Of a stretch of DNA of 64,000 nucleotides, positions 8,786 through 16,009 are shown in pieces. The notes under the pieces are model-generated. The model had not been told where the DNA came from. It searched no databases and worked only from the letters and a program-made list of their open reading frames with translations. Position 1 is the first letter of the stretch. Each line of letters begins with the position of its first letter. Source of the DNA: Thalassomonas sp. RHCl1 (GTDB lineage: Bacteria; Pseudomonadota; Gammaproteobacteria; Enterobacterales; Alteromonadaceae); contig NZ_CANDNZ010000012.1 of assembly GCF_947387555.1 (NCBI RefSeq), forward strand, positions 1 to 64,000. Reading direction: 5' to 3'. Both the position numbers and the translations under genes were made by a program.

Positions 8786-10046
8786 CTTGTTTTACCTGCT
8801 GCATTGCCCGGTCAAAATCACCTTTGTCCAGCAAAACCTCATTGAGATGCCTGCTGAGGATATCGTCAATTTTCCCGTCATTGACATAATCGACTTTCTT
8901 TATTCCCAGCAAGGTTTCCTTGATAAAAACCCGGGCATGGGCAGGATCTTTTAACTGGCTGAACACACGGGAGCGACTAACCGATTGACGTGAGGGCATC
9001 ATGGCCCCTGATTCGGTAAAAATGGCCTGACCTTTCTGACTCGCCAGCCATTTCAAAAAACGCCAGGCGGCGGCCTTTTTCGCTGATTTTTCACTGATAA
9101 CATAACCGGCACCGCCAATTTTATTCACCCGCACCTTTCCCCTGGGTAAACCCGCCACTGCCCAGTTAATTCCCCGATACTGCAAAAGCTCGGGCACTAC
9201 GGCATGATTACCGAACAGCATGGCAGCCTGTCCGCGGGTAAAATAGCGAACCGCCTCGGACGTGGTGACATCAATATACTGCAACGGGCTTGTTTGCCGG
9301 ATAAGCTTAACAAACCAGGCAAGCGCGGCAACACCTTCGGGGGTGTTCACCATATGTTCACGGGAGTAAGGCTGCTGATCGGCAGCACTCAGGGTGTTTT
9401 GCCACATAAGCATAGGCAACCAGTCGCGGGAATGAGCCACTCCATATTGCTGCTCCCCCGGCCGGGTTAATAAATTGGCCGTGGTAAAAAACTCATCCCA
9501 ACTCCAGTTATCTTGCGGATAATCCAGCCCGGCCCGATCAAAAAGGTTTTTATTATAAAAAATGACCTTAGTATCATTATCCCTGGGAAAACCATAAAGC
9601 TCCCCCCGATACCGGAACAAGGATAACAACTGCGGATAAAAATCACCGGTATCGTAACCATCTTCTGCGATCAAGGGCTCAAGAGAAGCCAGATATCCCC
9701 GCTCAATATAACGTTGAACAGAGGTAAGAAAAAGCACGTCAGGCGGATTATCCGATAGCAACCAGCCATCGACATGCTGAAAATATTCTGACCAGGGCTT
9801 ATGCAGGGAGTTAACCTTGATATCCGGGTTTTCTGATTCAAAGACTTCTATGATGCGTTCATTGACCCGCACTTCCCAGGGGTTGCCCCAGTAAGACCAG
9901 GTAATGGAAACCTGTGCTGTTTTTTGCCCGGCCATGAGCGTGCCGGGCAGCAGAGCGGTCAAAAACAACACGGCAGTAATCACTGCCCGGATAAAAAATC
10001 TCCCCTTTGTAAAAGGAACCAATGTTAAAAATAAGAACCTGACCAC
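8757..10046 (-). CDS. family 1 (sugar-type) extracellular solute-binding protein, likely sensory
   Basis: This 429-residue periplasmic protein has a signal peptide (hydrophobic 19-38, cleavage near AG/QK) and the fold signatures of ABC sugar-binding proteins: ITWSYWGNPWE near the N-terminus, PPDVLFLTS, and a C-terminal RFLKWLASQKGQ. The start is GTG, with AGGGAAGG just upstream. No ABC permease or ATPase is next to it. Instead it is the first gene of a coupled operon with a histidine kinase and a regulator, which suggests that it presents a ligand to the kinase. It may alternatively serve a transporter elsewhere. Confidence 0.88.
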   Translation of the reverse strand: MVRFLFLTLVPFTKGRFFIRAVITAVLFLTALLPGTLMAGQKTAQVSITWSYWGNPWEVRVNERIIEVFESENPDIKVNSLHKPWSEYFQHVDGWLLSDNPPDVLFLTSVQRYIERGYLASLEPLIAEDGYDTGDFYPQLLSLFRYRGELYGFPRDNDTKVIFYNKNLFDRAGLDYPQDNWSWDEFFTTANLLTRPGEQQYGVAHSRDWLPMLMWQNTLSAADQQPYSREHMVNTPEGVAALAWFVKLIRQTSPLQYIDVTTSEAVRYFTRGQAAMLFGNHAVVPELLQYRGINWAVAGLPRGKVRVNKIGGAGYVISEKSAKKAAAWRFLKWLASQKGQAIFTESGAMMPSRQSVSRSRVFSQLKDPAHARVFIKETLLGIKKVDYVNDGKIDDILSRHLNEVLLDKGDFDRAMQQVKQDVEGLNGGD

Positions 10047-10375
10047 AGTCCTTCCCTGAACCTACTAGCATAATGAACAGGCATCTTATGCCAGTTGTAC
10101 ATATCGTGCAAGATCATCGAACTTGTATAGCATCATAGCGGTAAAGAGCGCATAACATACAGGGGAAGGAATAAAAATAAGGGAGAAAAAGCCCCAACAA
10201 GGCAGTAACAGTTACCGGCCTTGCAGGCACTAAAAGCCACCAGGGAGAGGTAAGCTGTGCCTGCGAGGCCTGTAAACCTCCTCAGGGGAGATGGCTTGTG
10301 ACATCACAATAACAGTCAGGTAGCACATATCCGGTGGCCCGTTTTAGGGAGCAGGCTCACCGGGTTTGCCCACGG
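10047..10375 (-). other. 329-bp gene-free region with strong potential RNA structure
   Basis: The promoter at 10083-10111 accounts for one end. The rest holds several nested inverted repeats: GGCCTTGCAGGCAC (10217-10230) with GTGCCTGCGAGGCC (10257-10270), one T/G difference. AGCCA...GAGGT inside that loop can also pair with ACCTC...TGGCT just beyond it. CAAGGC/GCCTTG brackets 10202-10225, and CCGGTG/CACCGG brackets about 10331-10363. No reading frame fits. On the minus strand it could be a small RNA or a structured 3' UTR of the upstream gene. Confidence 0.5.
10083..10111 (-). promoter_or_regulatory. predicted promoter of the binding protein/kinase/regulator operon
   Basis: Minus-strand -35 TTGCAC (10106-10111), 17-bp spacer and -10 TAAGAT (10083-10088). 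It lies 37 bp upstream of the GTG start, so the operon can be transcribed independently of the structured stretch further upstream. Confidence 0.6.
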
Positions 10376-11239
10376 CTATAAAAGCCTGGTGTCATAATTA
10401 TGACTTAAGCTCCACACCGGCCAGCCACCTTGCGCCACTTTTACCGCTATCATATACGCCACTTCCCGTTCAGAGCGCTGCGCAGAAGAAGAGCTTTTCC
10501 ACTCATTTTTAAAATGTCCCGGGGTAGAATATTTGGTAATATCCCATTTGTCGCAAATATTATGGCTGGTTGAAATGCCAACCGCCTGCGCTGTTACCTG
10601 CAGACTTACGGTGGAACAATTACCGACATCCAGATCGGCTCTCGGATTCCAGTCGACCCATTGCATGCTGTCGCTGTTAGAAGCTTTGCTTGCTTCCAGT
10701 GTTGCACTGGTCAAGCCCCAAATACTTTTCCCTTTCGCGGTGGCATAGTGCTCCAGCTGAAAATAATCGTAATTACTGTCACCGTCCCCGCTTAATTTAT
10801 GCACTTTATAACAACTGTCAATCCAGCCGGTACTGCCCTCATAACGGGAGAAACAGTTATGTGCCTGCATTCCCCAGCTGCCTGCCTGTATTTGCCGGAG
10901 TGCTCCTTTTGAGGCTTTATCCGGTGTTTCTACAACTAACTGAAATTGCGAACCGCTTTCACCGGCCTTACCTGTGTCATAGGTATCAAATGTCATCGAT
11001 TTCACTGACTTTGGTGTCTTGGTGACCAGAATACTGCCGTCGGCAAGCCTTTTGGCTTTAATGTTATTGACGTCGCCATATTGTCCGGTTAACTCGAACC
11101 AGCGCTCATTGGCCTGACTTTTAATATCAAGCATATCCGCCGGCAACCGCGCGCCATTGCTATCGGACAAGGATTCATTCGCCTGAACTGCAAAACAGCT
11201 AAGCATGGCTACCGTCACTGGCAATAATGTGTTTTTCAT
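10376..11239 (-). CDS. secreted protein of unknown function, four cysteines
   Basis: I do not recognise this 287-residue protein. It has a clear signal peptide (residues 1-20, cleavage at VQA/NE) and a good ribosome-binding site (AAAAGGAGAAAGAG before ATG). The mature part is Ser/Asp/Trp-rich, has no membrane segment and contains exactly four cysteines (129, 143, 208, 229), consistent with two disulfides in a periplasmic or extracellular protein. The repeated short W-containing stretches (RWFEL, GSWGMQ, GWIDS, SIWGL, WVDWN, GGWPVWSL) suggest a beta-rich fold. It is divergent from trhO and upstream of the binding-protein operon. Confidence 0.75.
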   Translation of the reverse strand: MKNTLLPVTVAMLSCFAVQANESLSDSNGARLPADMLDIKSQANERWFELTGQYGDVNNIKAKRLADGSILVTKTPKSVKSMTFDTYDTGKAGESGSQFQLVVETPDKASKGALRQIQAGSWGMQAHNCFSRYEGSTGWIDSCYKVHKLSGDGDSNYDYFQLEHYATAKGKSIWGLTSATLEASKASNSDSMQWVDWNPRADLDVGNCSTVSLQVTAQAVGISTSHNICDKWDITKYSTPGHFKNEWKSSSSAQRSEREVAYMIAVKVAQGGWPVWSLSHNYDTRLL

Positions 11240-11554
11240 TCTCTTTCTCCTTTTGTTGTCTATGGTTATGGGCGCTTGCCCAATGCAGTCATTGTCACAA
11301 AAGCCAAACTATCCGGGATCTGTCTTCGGACCGAATTTATCTAGGCCTTGAGACCTAGATAAAATAAACCGGATAACAAAAATAGATTTTGCCGGAAACT
11401 CGTCCGGGCTGTTGCCTTACGATAAACACAGACACACAGGAAAGGTGTTATTAGCAAAGATTTTTTCGGCCTGTACACTTAATAATGCCTGGGCTATAAT
11501 GCGCGCCGAATTTTTAGCACCGGATTTACGATCCGATCAGCAGTAGGAAAAAAG
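11240..11554. other. 315-bp divergent intergenic region with a 10-bp-arm palindrome and trhO promoter
   Basis: Arms TTTATCTAGG (11336-11345) and CCTAGATAAA (11354-11363) form a perfect inverted repeat with an 8-base centre, about 100 bp upstream of the secreted protein gene. A TATAAT (11495-11500) followed by GCGCGCC is the likely -10 for trhO, with a weak -35 TGTACA at 11472-11477. Confidence 0.6.
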
Positions 11555-12550
11555 ATGTCACAATATGTAGTATCAGCCTTATATAAGTTTGTTACCCTGG
11601 AAAACTTCGAACAAATGCGTCAGCCGTTATTAGCCGTTATGGAAGACAATGAAGTACGCGGTACCCTATTACTTGCCCTTGAAGGTATCAACGGCACCAT
11701 CGCCGGACCTCAGGCCGGTATCGACACTGTGCTTAACTGGTTAAAAAGCGACGAGCGCTTAGCCAACCTGGTACACAAAGAGTCTTACAATAACATTTGC
11801 CCGTTTAAGCGCAGCAAGGTCAAACTGAAAAAAGAAATCGTCACTATGGGTGTGGAAGGCATAGATCCGAAACAGGTCGTCGGCACCTATGTTAAACCTA
11901 AAGACTGGAACGCCCTAATCTCAGATCCGGAAGTTTTCCTGGTTGATACCCGTAACGATTATGAAATTGAAATCGGTACCTTTGAAAATGCGGTAAACCC
12001 TAATACCGAAACTTTCCGCGAGTTTCCACAGTATGTCAAAGACAACATGGATCCCGCCAAACATAAAAAAGTGGCCATGTTCTGTACCGGCGGCATCCGC
12101 TGTGAAAAATCAACCGCTTATATGAAAGAGCAAGGTTTTGAAGAAGTTTATCACCTTGAAGGCGGTATTTTAAAATACCTGGAAGAGGTACCGGAAGCCG
12201 AAACCATGTGGCAAGGAGAATGTTTTGTTTTTGACGACAGGGTTGCCGTTGACCATCAGCTGAATAAAGGCCAGTACGACCAATGTCATGCCTGCCGCAT
12301 GCCGATCACCGAAGCAGACAAGACCCGTGAAGCTTATCAAAAAGGCGTCAGCTGTCACCATTGTATCGATAAGGTCAGCGACGAGCAGCGTGCCCGTTAT
12401 GCCGAGCGTGAAAAGCAGATGGAGCTGGCCAAACAACGCGGTGAAGCCCATATCGGCAGCGATGCCAAGAAAAGCCTGGCATTAAGAAAAGAGGCGAAAA
12501 AAGCCAAGATAGCCGAACAGAAAGCCCAGCAACAGGCCAAAGCCGGCTAG
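11555..12550 (+). CDS. trhO: tRNA uridine-34 hydroxylase (rhodanese-domain protein)
   Basis: This 331-residue member of the YceA/TrhO family performs oxygen-dependent hydroxylation of U34 in tRNAs to 5-hydroxyuridine. It has the N-terminal ferredoxin-like domain ([27 protein letters not shown]) and a rhodanese domain with the catalytic cysteine C177 in [13 protein letters not shown] Cys-rich segment (CHACRMP, CHHC) follows at about 244-272, as in relatives. The C-terminal 45 residues are Lys/Ala-rich and probably disordered. The RBS is AGGAAAAAAG just before ATG. Confidence 0.95.
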   Translation: MSQYVVSALYKFVTLENFEQMRQPLLAVMEDNEVRGTLLLALEGINGTIAGPQAGIDTVLNWLKSDERLANLVHKESYNNICPFKRSKVKLKKEIVTMGVEGIDPKQVVGTYVKPKDWNALISDPEVFLVDTRNDYEIEIGTFENAVNPNTETFREFPQYVKDNMDPAKHKKVAMFCTGGIRCEKSTAYMKEQGFEEVYHLEGGILKYLEEVPEAETMWQGECFVFDDRVAVDHQLNKGQYDQCHACRMPITEADKTREAYQKGVSCHHCIDKVSDEQRARYAEREKQMELAKQRGEAHIGSDAKKSLALRKEAKKAKIAEQKAQQQAKAG

Positions 12551-12641
12551 TAGCGCTTTCCAGGGTAAGGTAGCAGCACCACTGTTGCCTTACCCATTTT
12601 TATCCCCCAGCACTTAGTTTTTCACTTTAGCTATCAAAGTT

Positions 12642-12911
12642 ATGGTAAAAAGATTAAGGGATCTCAAAGGTTTTGGTCCCAAAAGTGAAGCAGTTCTGGC
12701 ACAAGTCGATATCCACAACGTTGATGACTTTATGGCCACCGATCCCTACCAGCTCTATAAGCAGTTAAAAGAAACCGTTGAAGGCACAGGATTAAACTTC
12801 CTTTATGCCATTATCGGTGCCCGGGAAAATTGCCACTGGCAATCAGTAGCTAAAGAACAAAAAACCGCCATTTTACTCCGCCTCGAAGACATGGGCCTGG
12901 CGCCTAAATAA
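12642..12911 (+). CDS. TfoX C-terminal domain protein
   Basis: This 89-residue protein matches only the C-terminal helix-hairpin-helix domain of the TfoX/Sxy competence regulators (LRDLKGFGPKSEAVLAQVDIH ... NFLYAIIGARENCHWQSVAKEQK). The N-terminal TfoX domain is absent, and no in-frame extension upstream could supply it. Such stand-alone C-domains are common in marine Gammaproteobacteria, and their role is not established; a link to natural competence is an inference from the family. It is 91 bp after trhO. Confidence 0.82.
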   Translation: MVKRLRDLKGFGPKSEAVLAQVDIHNVDDFMATDPYQLYKQLKETVEGTGLNFLYAIIGARENCHWQSVAKEQKTAILLRLEDMGLAPK

Positions 12912-13309
12912 CCATGAGCAGAGAGCTTATGATCAAATTATGCTCAGGCAGTTTTCAGACAAATCGCATAAATAACGCCAAAACCCGACATTTTATTCAG
13001 ACATTTCCCTGAAAAACAGAAAATATTCTTGGCAAAATATTCCTTATAAACAGCGGCTTTCAGCCTGGTTCAGCATTTTCGTGTCGCTTTAGCGCGAAAT
13101 TTTGTCGCCTTTTTGCTAGTCATAAATAATCAACAACTTATCGTAATAAGCGCTGCCGGATGTTAACAGGCTAAATCATTTTTATTACATTTTGATTAAA
13201 CCTACATGAATATCCGGAAGCAGGTTGAGAAGCCACTGCTTGACGGTGGCAATTAAGAATATCCAAAAAAATAAAAACTCAGGATAGTTGTTATACAAAG
13301 GAAGATAAA
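12912..13309. other. 398-bp gene-free region upstream of the metalloprotease
   Basis: No reading frame or RNA gene is evident. GCCAC (13233-13237) can pair with GTGGC (13246-13250), forming a small hairpin in the probable 5' UTR of the protease. The remainder is AT-rich and probably holds its promoter, which I cannot pin down. Confidence 0.5.
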
Positions 13310-14833
13310 ATGAACAAATTTAAACTTAGTGTGATCTCAGCAGCGTTACTGACCATGGGCATGCAGGCCCAGGCAGCGACTGACTTATTCTCTCCAGCAA
13401 GCAATGCCGAAATGAATGCCGTGCAAACATTAAAGGCAGATGTTAACAAGCGCAGCCTGTTTCACATTAACAAAGGAGCTTTAAAGCAAAGCACTAAAAG
13501 CTTAAATATCCAGCTTGATGACCAGCTCAATATCGAGTTCGACAGAACCAAGGCCAACATGAGCAAATCCGGCTCCATGATTTGGCAAGGTGAAGTTTCT
13601 TCAGAATTTTTAAGCCTGAACAGCAATGCCGATGCATTAACCAAGCAGCAAAACTCTGCTATTTTAGTTGAGCGTGACGGCACAGTGACCGGTACTGTAC
13701 GCTATGAAGGTAAATTATACCGCATCCGCTCAGTAGGCCAGGGCAATCACTCGGTTGAGCAAATCAACGAAGACGTCTTTAAAGATCACGCCGATGATTA
13801 TGTAGAGCCGGCAAGTGCCAGTTTCGATGCTTCTTCACAGCCCACAACCTTAGCCGCTAACCCGGTTATCGACGTGCTGGTCGTCTATACCTCAAAAGCC
13901 GCCAGCCTGTCCGGTAACATTTCGGCTTTGATTGATCTGGCTGAAACAGAAACCAATAACGGTTACAGCACCAGTGGCGTTAACGCCAGCGTCAATATCG
14001 TGCATACCGCGCAAGTCAGCTATACCGAGCACAGCAATTCAGAAACCGACTTAAACCGTTTAGCCGCCACCAACGACGGCTACATGGATGAAGTACATAC
14101 CATGCGTGACACCTATGGCGCCGATATGGTGGTATTGGTACATGACACCAATGGTTACTGTGGCCAGGCAGATGCCATTTATGCCAATGCTTCAAGCGCC
14201 TTTGCCATCGTCGATTATGACTGTGCCACAGGTTACTACTCTTTCGGCCATGAATTAGGTCACCTGCAGGGTGCCCGTCATAACCCGGAAAATGATCCGA
14301 CAAATTCCCCGTTCTCTTACGGTCATGGTTACCAGGATCCAAACGGCAACTGGCGTACGGTGATGGCCTATAACTGTAGCTCAGGTTGTACCCGTCAGTT
14401 ATTCTGGTCTAACCCGAACAAAACTTACGGCGGCACAGCCACCGGCACCAGTTCGCGCAGTGACAATACCCGGGTATTAAATGAAACTGCAGCCACCATG
14501 GCGGCCTTTAGAACTGCCGGTGCGCCAAGTGACTGGACCACAGTAAGCCACAGCAATTTATCTGCCAGCAGCAAAAACTGGGTACGTTTTGAGCAAGAGA
14601 TCCCGGCAGGCACGACTCAGCTGGTAGTGGATATTACCGGCGGTAGCGGTGATGCCGATCTGTATCTGCGCAGCGGCAGCGCCCCGACCACAAGTTCATA
14701 TTCTTGTCGTTCATGGGATTACGGTAATACCGAAACCTGTACTATCAACAACCCAAGTGCAGGTACCTGGCATATCGGCATTCATGCCTACTCAGCCTTT
14801 AGCGGTAACAATATTACCTGGAAGTACAAATAA
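13310..14833 (+). CDS. secreted M12B-like zinc metalloprotease with PPC domain
   Basis: This 507-residue exported protease has a signal peptide (cleavage near AQA/AT at 22), a propeptide to about residue 180 and a metzincin catalytic domain. The zinc site is HELGHLQGARH (H314, E315, H318, H324), with Met-turn M352 (RTVMAYNCSSGC). A C-terminal pre-peptidase (PPC) domain (about 408-507) follows; it is usually removed after secretion. The catalytic domain resembles bacterial reprolysin-like or peptidyl-Asp metalloproteases. The RBS is AAAGGAAGATAAA. It stands directly upstream of the twin small peptide genes, but a terminator separates them, so a role in their processing is only a possibility. 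Confidence 0.93.
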   Translation: MNKFKLSVISAALLTMGMQAQAATDLFSPASNAEMNAVQTLKADVNKRSLFHINKGALKQSTKSLNIQLDDQLNIEFDRTKANMSKSGSMIWQGEVSSEFLSLNSNADALTKQQNSAILVERDGTVTGTVRYEGKLYRIRSVGQGNHSVEQINEDVFKDHADDYVEPASASFDASSQPTTLAANPVIDVLVVYTSKAASLSGNISALIDLAETETNNGYSTSGVNASVNIVHTAQVSYTEHSNSETDLNRLAATNDGYMDEVHTMRDTYGADMVVLVHDTNGYCGQADAIYANASSAFAIVDYDCATGYYSFGHELGHLQGARHNPENDPTNSPFSYGHGYQDPNGNWRTVMAYNCSSGCTRQLFWSNPNKTYGGTATGTSSRSDNTRVLNETAATMAAFRTAGAPSDWTTVSHSNLSASSKNWVRFEQEIPAGTTQLVVDITGGSGDADLYLRSGSAPTTSSYSCRSWDYGNTETCTINNPSAGTWHIGIHAYSAFSGNNITWKYK

Positions 14834-14877
14834 GCTTGTTTGCACAAGTTTTAAGTTAACTAAGACTTAAATGAAGC

Positions 14878-14909
14878 AAAGCCGGACCTTCGCTGTCCGG
14901 CTTTTTCTC
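14878..14909 (+). terminator. intrinsic terminator after the metalloprotease
   Basis: Stem AAAGCCGGAC (14878-14887) with GTCCGGCTTT (14895-14904) around a 7-base loop, followed by a T-run. Confidence 0.93.
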
Positions 14910-14990
14910 TCGCCTCCCCCAGGCTTTACGCTTAACCCCTCACCAAATAACACAACCTAAAAACACTATGGCTACAAATTAAAGACAATA

Positions 14991-15040
14991 TTTACACATG
15001 GTTAATGTCTGTTATGATGCCAAAGGTGTATTATTTACAC
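14991..15040 (+). promoter_or_regulatory. promoter and start-site inverted repeat of peptide gene 1
   Basis: -35 TTTACA (14991-14996), 16-bp spacer, -10 TATGAT (15013-15018), then the inverted repeat GTGTA-N5-TACAC (15026-15040) over the expected transcription start. The same elements at the same spacing precede the second peptide gene, so the cassette was duplicated with its control region. Confidence 0.75.
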
Positions 15041-15064
15041 GATTTAATAAAAAAGGAGTTAACA

Positions 15065-15271
15065 ATGAAATTATCATTAAATAAAAATAAATTAAAAACC
15101 CTTTCTCAGGACAAAAACGTTTTACCTGCCGAAGCGACCATGCAAATAGGCGGCGCTGCGGTAACGGTTTGGACCCGTGACGGAGGCTGTGAAGGTCCTT
15201 TCACCGGTCAATGTACTGACACTTGCCAGGGCAGTGTTGGCGCTACCTGTGCTACCTCTAACCAGTGTTAA
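15065..15271 (+). CDS. GG-leader RiPP-like precursor peptide 1
   Basis: This 68-residue peptide starts at the ATG at 15065, preceded by a strong AAAGGAG. The first 30 residues are a Lys/Leu-rich leader ending in a double glycine (QIGG, 27-30). The leader has the L-x-L-x-K...L-x-x-L pattern seen in class I lanthipeptide-type precursors of Bacteroidetes and some Gammaproteobacteria. The 38-residue core is rich in Thr, Ser and Cys (C42, C50, C54, C62, C68; seven Thr, two Ser), with the invariant block CTDTCQGSVGATCATSN. No LanB/LanC, radical SAM or cleaving ABC transporter gene is nearby, so modification would depend on enzymes elsewhere. It could instead be a disulfide-bonded bacteriocin-like peptide. 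The class assignment is inference. Confidence 0.8.
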   Translation: MKLSLNKNKLKTLSQDKNVLPAEATMQIGGAAVTVWTRDGGCEGPFTGQCTDTCQGSVGATCATSNQC

Positions 15272-15597
15272 TAGCATAATGCTTTCGGCTCTAAACGGTT
15301 TTCGTTTAGAGCCAACGACAGTAAAATCAGCCACACCGCAAACCTTAGTCCCCTTTTCGCTAGCAAGTAGAGATAAAGCCGCCCTTATTTTTCAATATGT
15401 TTCATCACTGTAAACAACCGCCCTTAGCACTAACTTTATGAACCAGGGAGCTGGTCGGATATTATTAGCCCTGTTTTTTCTTTTGCACCAGCTATATAGA
15501 AAAACAAATAAGCAACACACCATTTACATGGTATTAATTTCTGCTATGATGTTTCCGTGCATTTTTTACACGGTTTAACATTAAAATGGAGTTAACA
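15272..15597 (+). other. 326-bp spacer between the two peptide genes
   Basis: The spacer holds a perfect 11-bp hairpin just after the first stop codon (GGCTCTAAACG 15287-15297 with CGTTTAGAGCC 15303-15313, no T-run) and the promoter of the second gene (15523-15573). Between them I see no gene or recognisable modification-enzyme remnant. Confidence 0.7.
15523..15573 (+). promoter_or_regulatory. promoter and start-site inverted repeat of peptide gene 2
   Basis: -35 TTTACA (15523-15528), 16-bp spacer, -10 TATGAT (15545-15550), then CCGTG (15555-15559) and CACGG (15569-15573) as an inverted repeat over the expected start. The arms differ in sequence from those of the first gene, but the arrangement is kept, which points to a conserved operator or 5' hairpin. 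Confidence 0.75.
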
Positions 15598-15804
15598 ATG
15601 AAATTAACCTTGAATAAAAAAAAATTAAAAACCCTTTCCAAGGATAACAATGTTTTACCTGCCGAAGCGACCAGACAAATCGGCGGAGCTGCAGTAACGG
15701 TTTGGACCCTTGATGGTACCTGTAATGGCCAGTTTACAAATCAATGTACTGACACTTGTCAGGGCAGTGTTGGCGCTACCTGTGCTACATCAAACATGTG
15801 CTAA
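15598..15804 (+). CDS. GG-leader RiPP-like precursor peptide 2
   Basis: This is a 68-residue paralogue of the preceding peptide, 57 of 68 positions identical. The leader (MKLTLNKKKLKTLS ... RQIGG) and the core block CTDTCQGSVGATCATSN are kept, as are all five cysteines. The eleven changes are 4, 8, 15, 17 and 26 in the leader and 38, 41, 43, 45, 48 and 67 in the core. Position 41 adds a Thr next to the first core Cys. The core variation sits between the fixed Cys/Thr positions, as expected if a common modifying enzyme tolerates variable ring residues. The RBS is ATGGAG before the ATG at 15598. A good intrinsic terminator follows. Confidence 0.8.
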   Translation: MKLTLNKKKLKTLSKDNNVLPAEATRQIGGAAVTVWTLDGTCNGQFTNQCTDTCQGSVGATCATSNMC

Positions 15805-15815
15805 TTAACACTTTC

Positions 15816-15850
15816 GGGTATATACGGTCAAAACGTATATACCCTTTTTG
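15816..15850 (+). terminator. intrinsic terminator after peptide gene 2
   Basis: Perfect 11-bp stem GGGTATATACG/CGTATATACCC with a 7-base loop, then TTTTT. It sits at the same place, after CTTTCG, as the unrelated hairpin following the first peptide gene. Confidence 0.88.
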
Positions 15851-16009
15851 CGAAGCCTTAACTAACAAGCACAAATCCCTTCTTTTCCTGAAACACACTA
15901 CTATTAGTTCTCTCCTGTTTTTAAATCGCCCGGTTTCAGGGTAATTTACTGGTGTATTTCCCTTTTTTCTTTTAAGGTTCACTGTATTGTTACCTATTTC
16001 AAGCTGGTT

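Noticed and set aside
10321-10380. Cyclic-di-GMP (GEMM-I) riboswitch, suggested by GGGCAAACC on the minus strand
   Set aside because: The second hallmark, GACGCAAAGCC with its paired stem, is missing, and the position directly after a stop codon does not suit an aptamer for the next gene.
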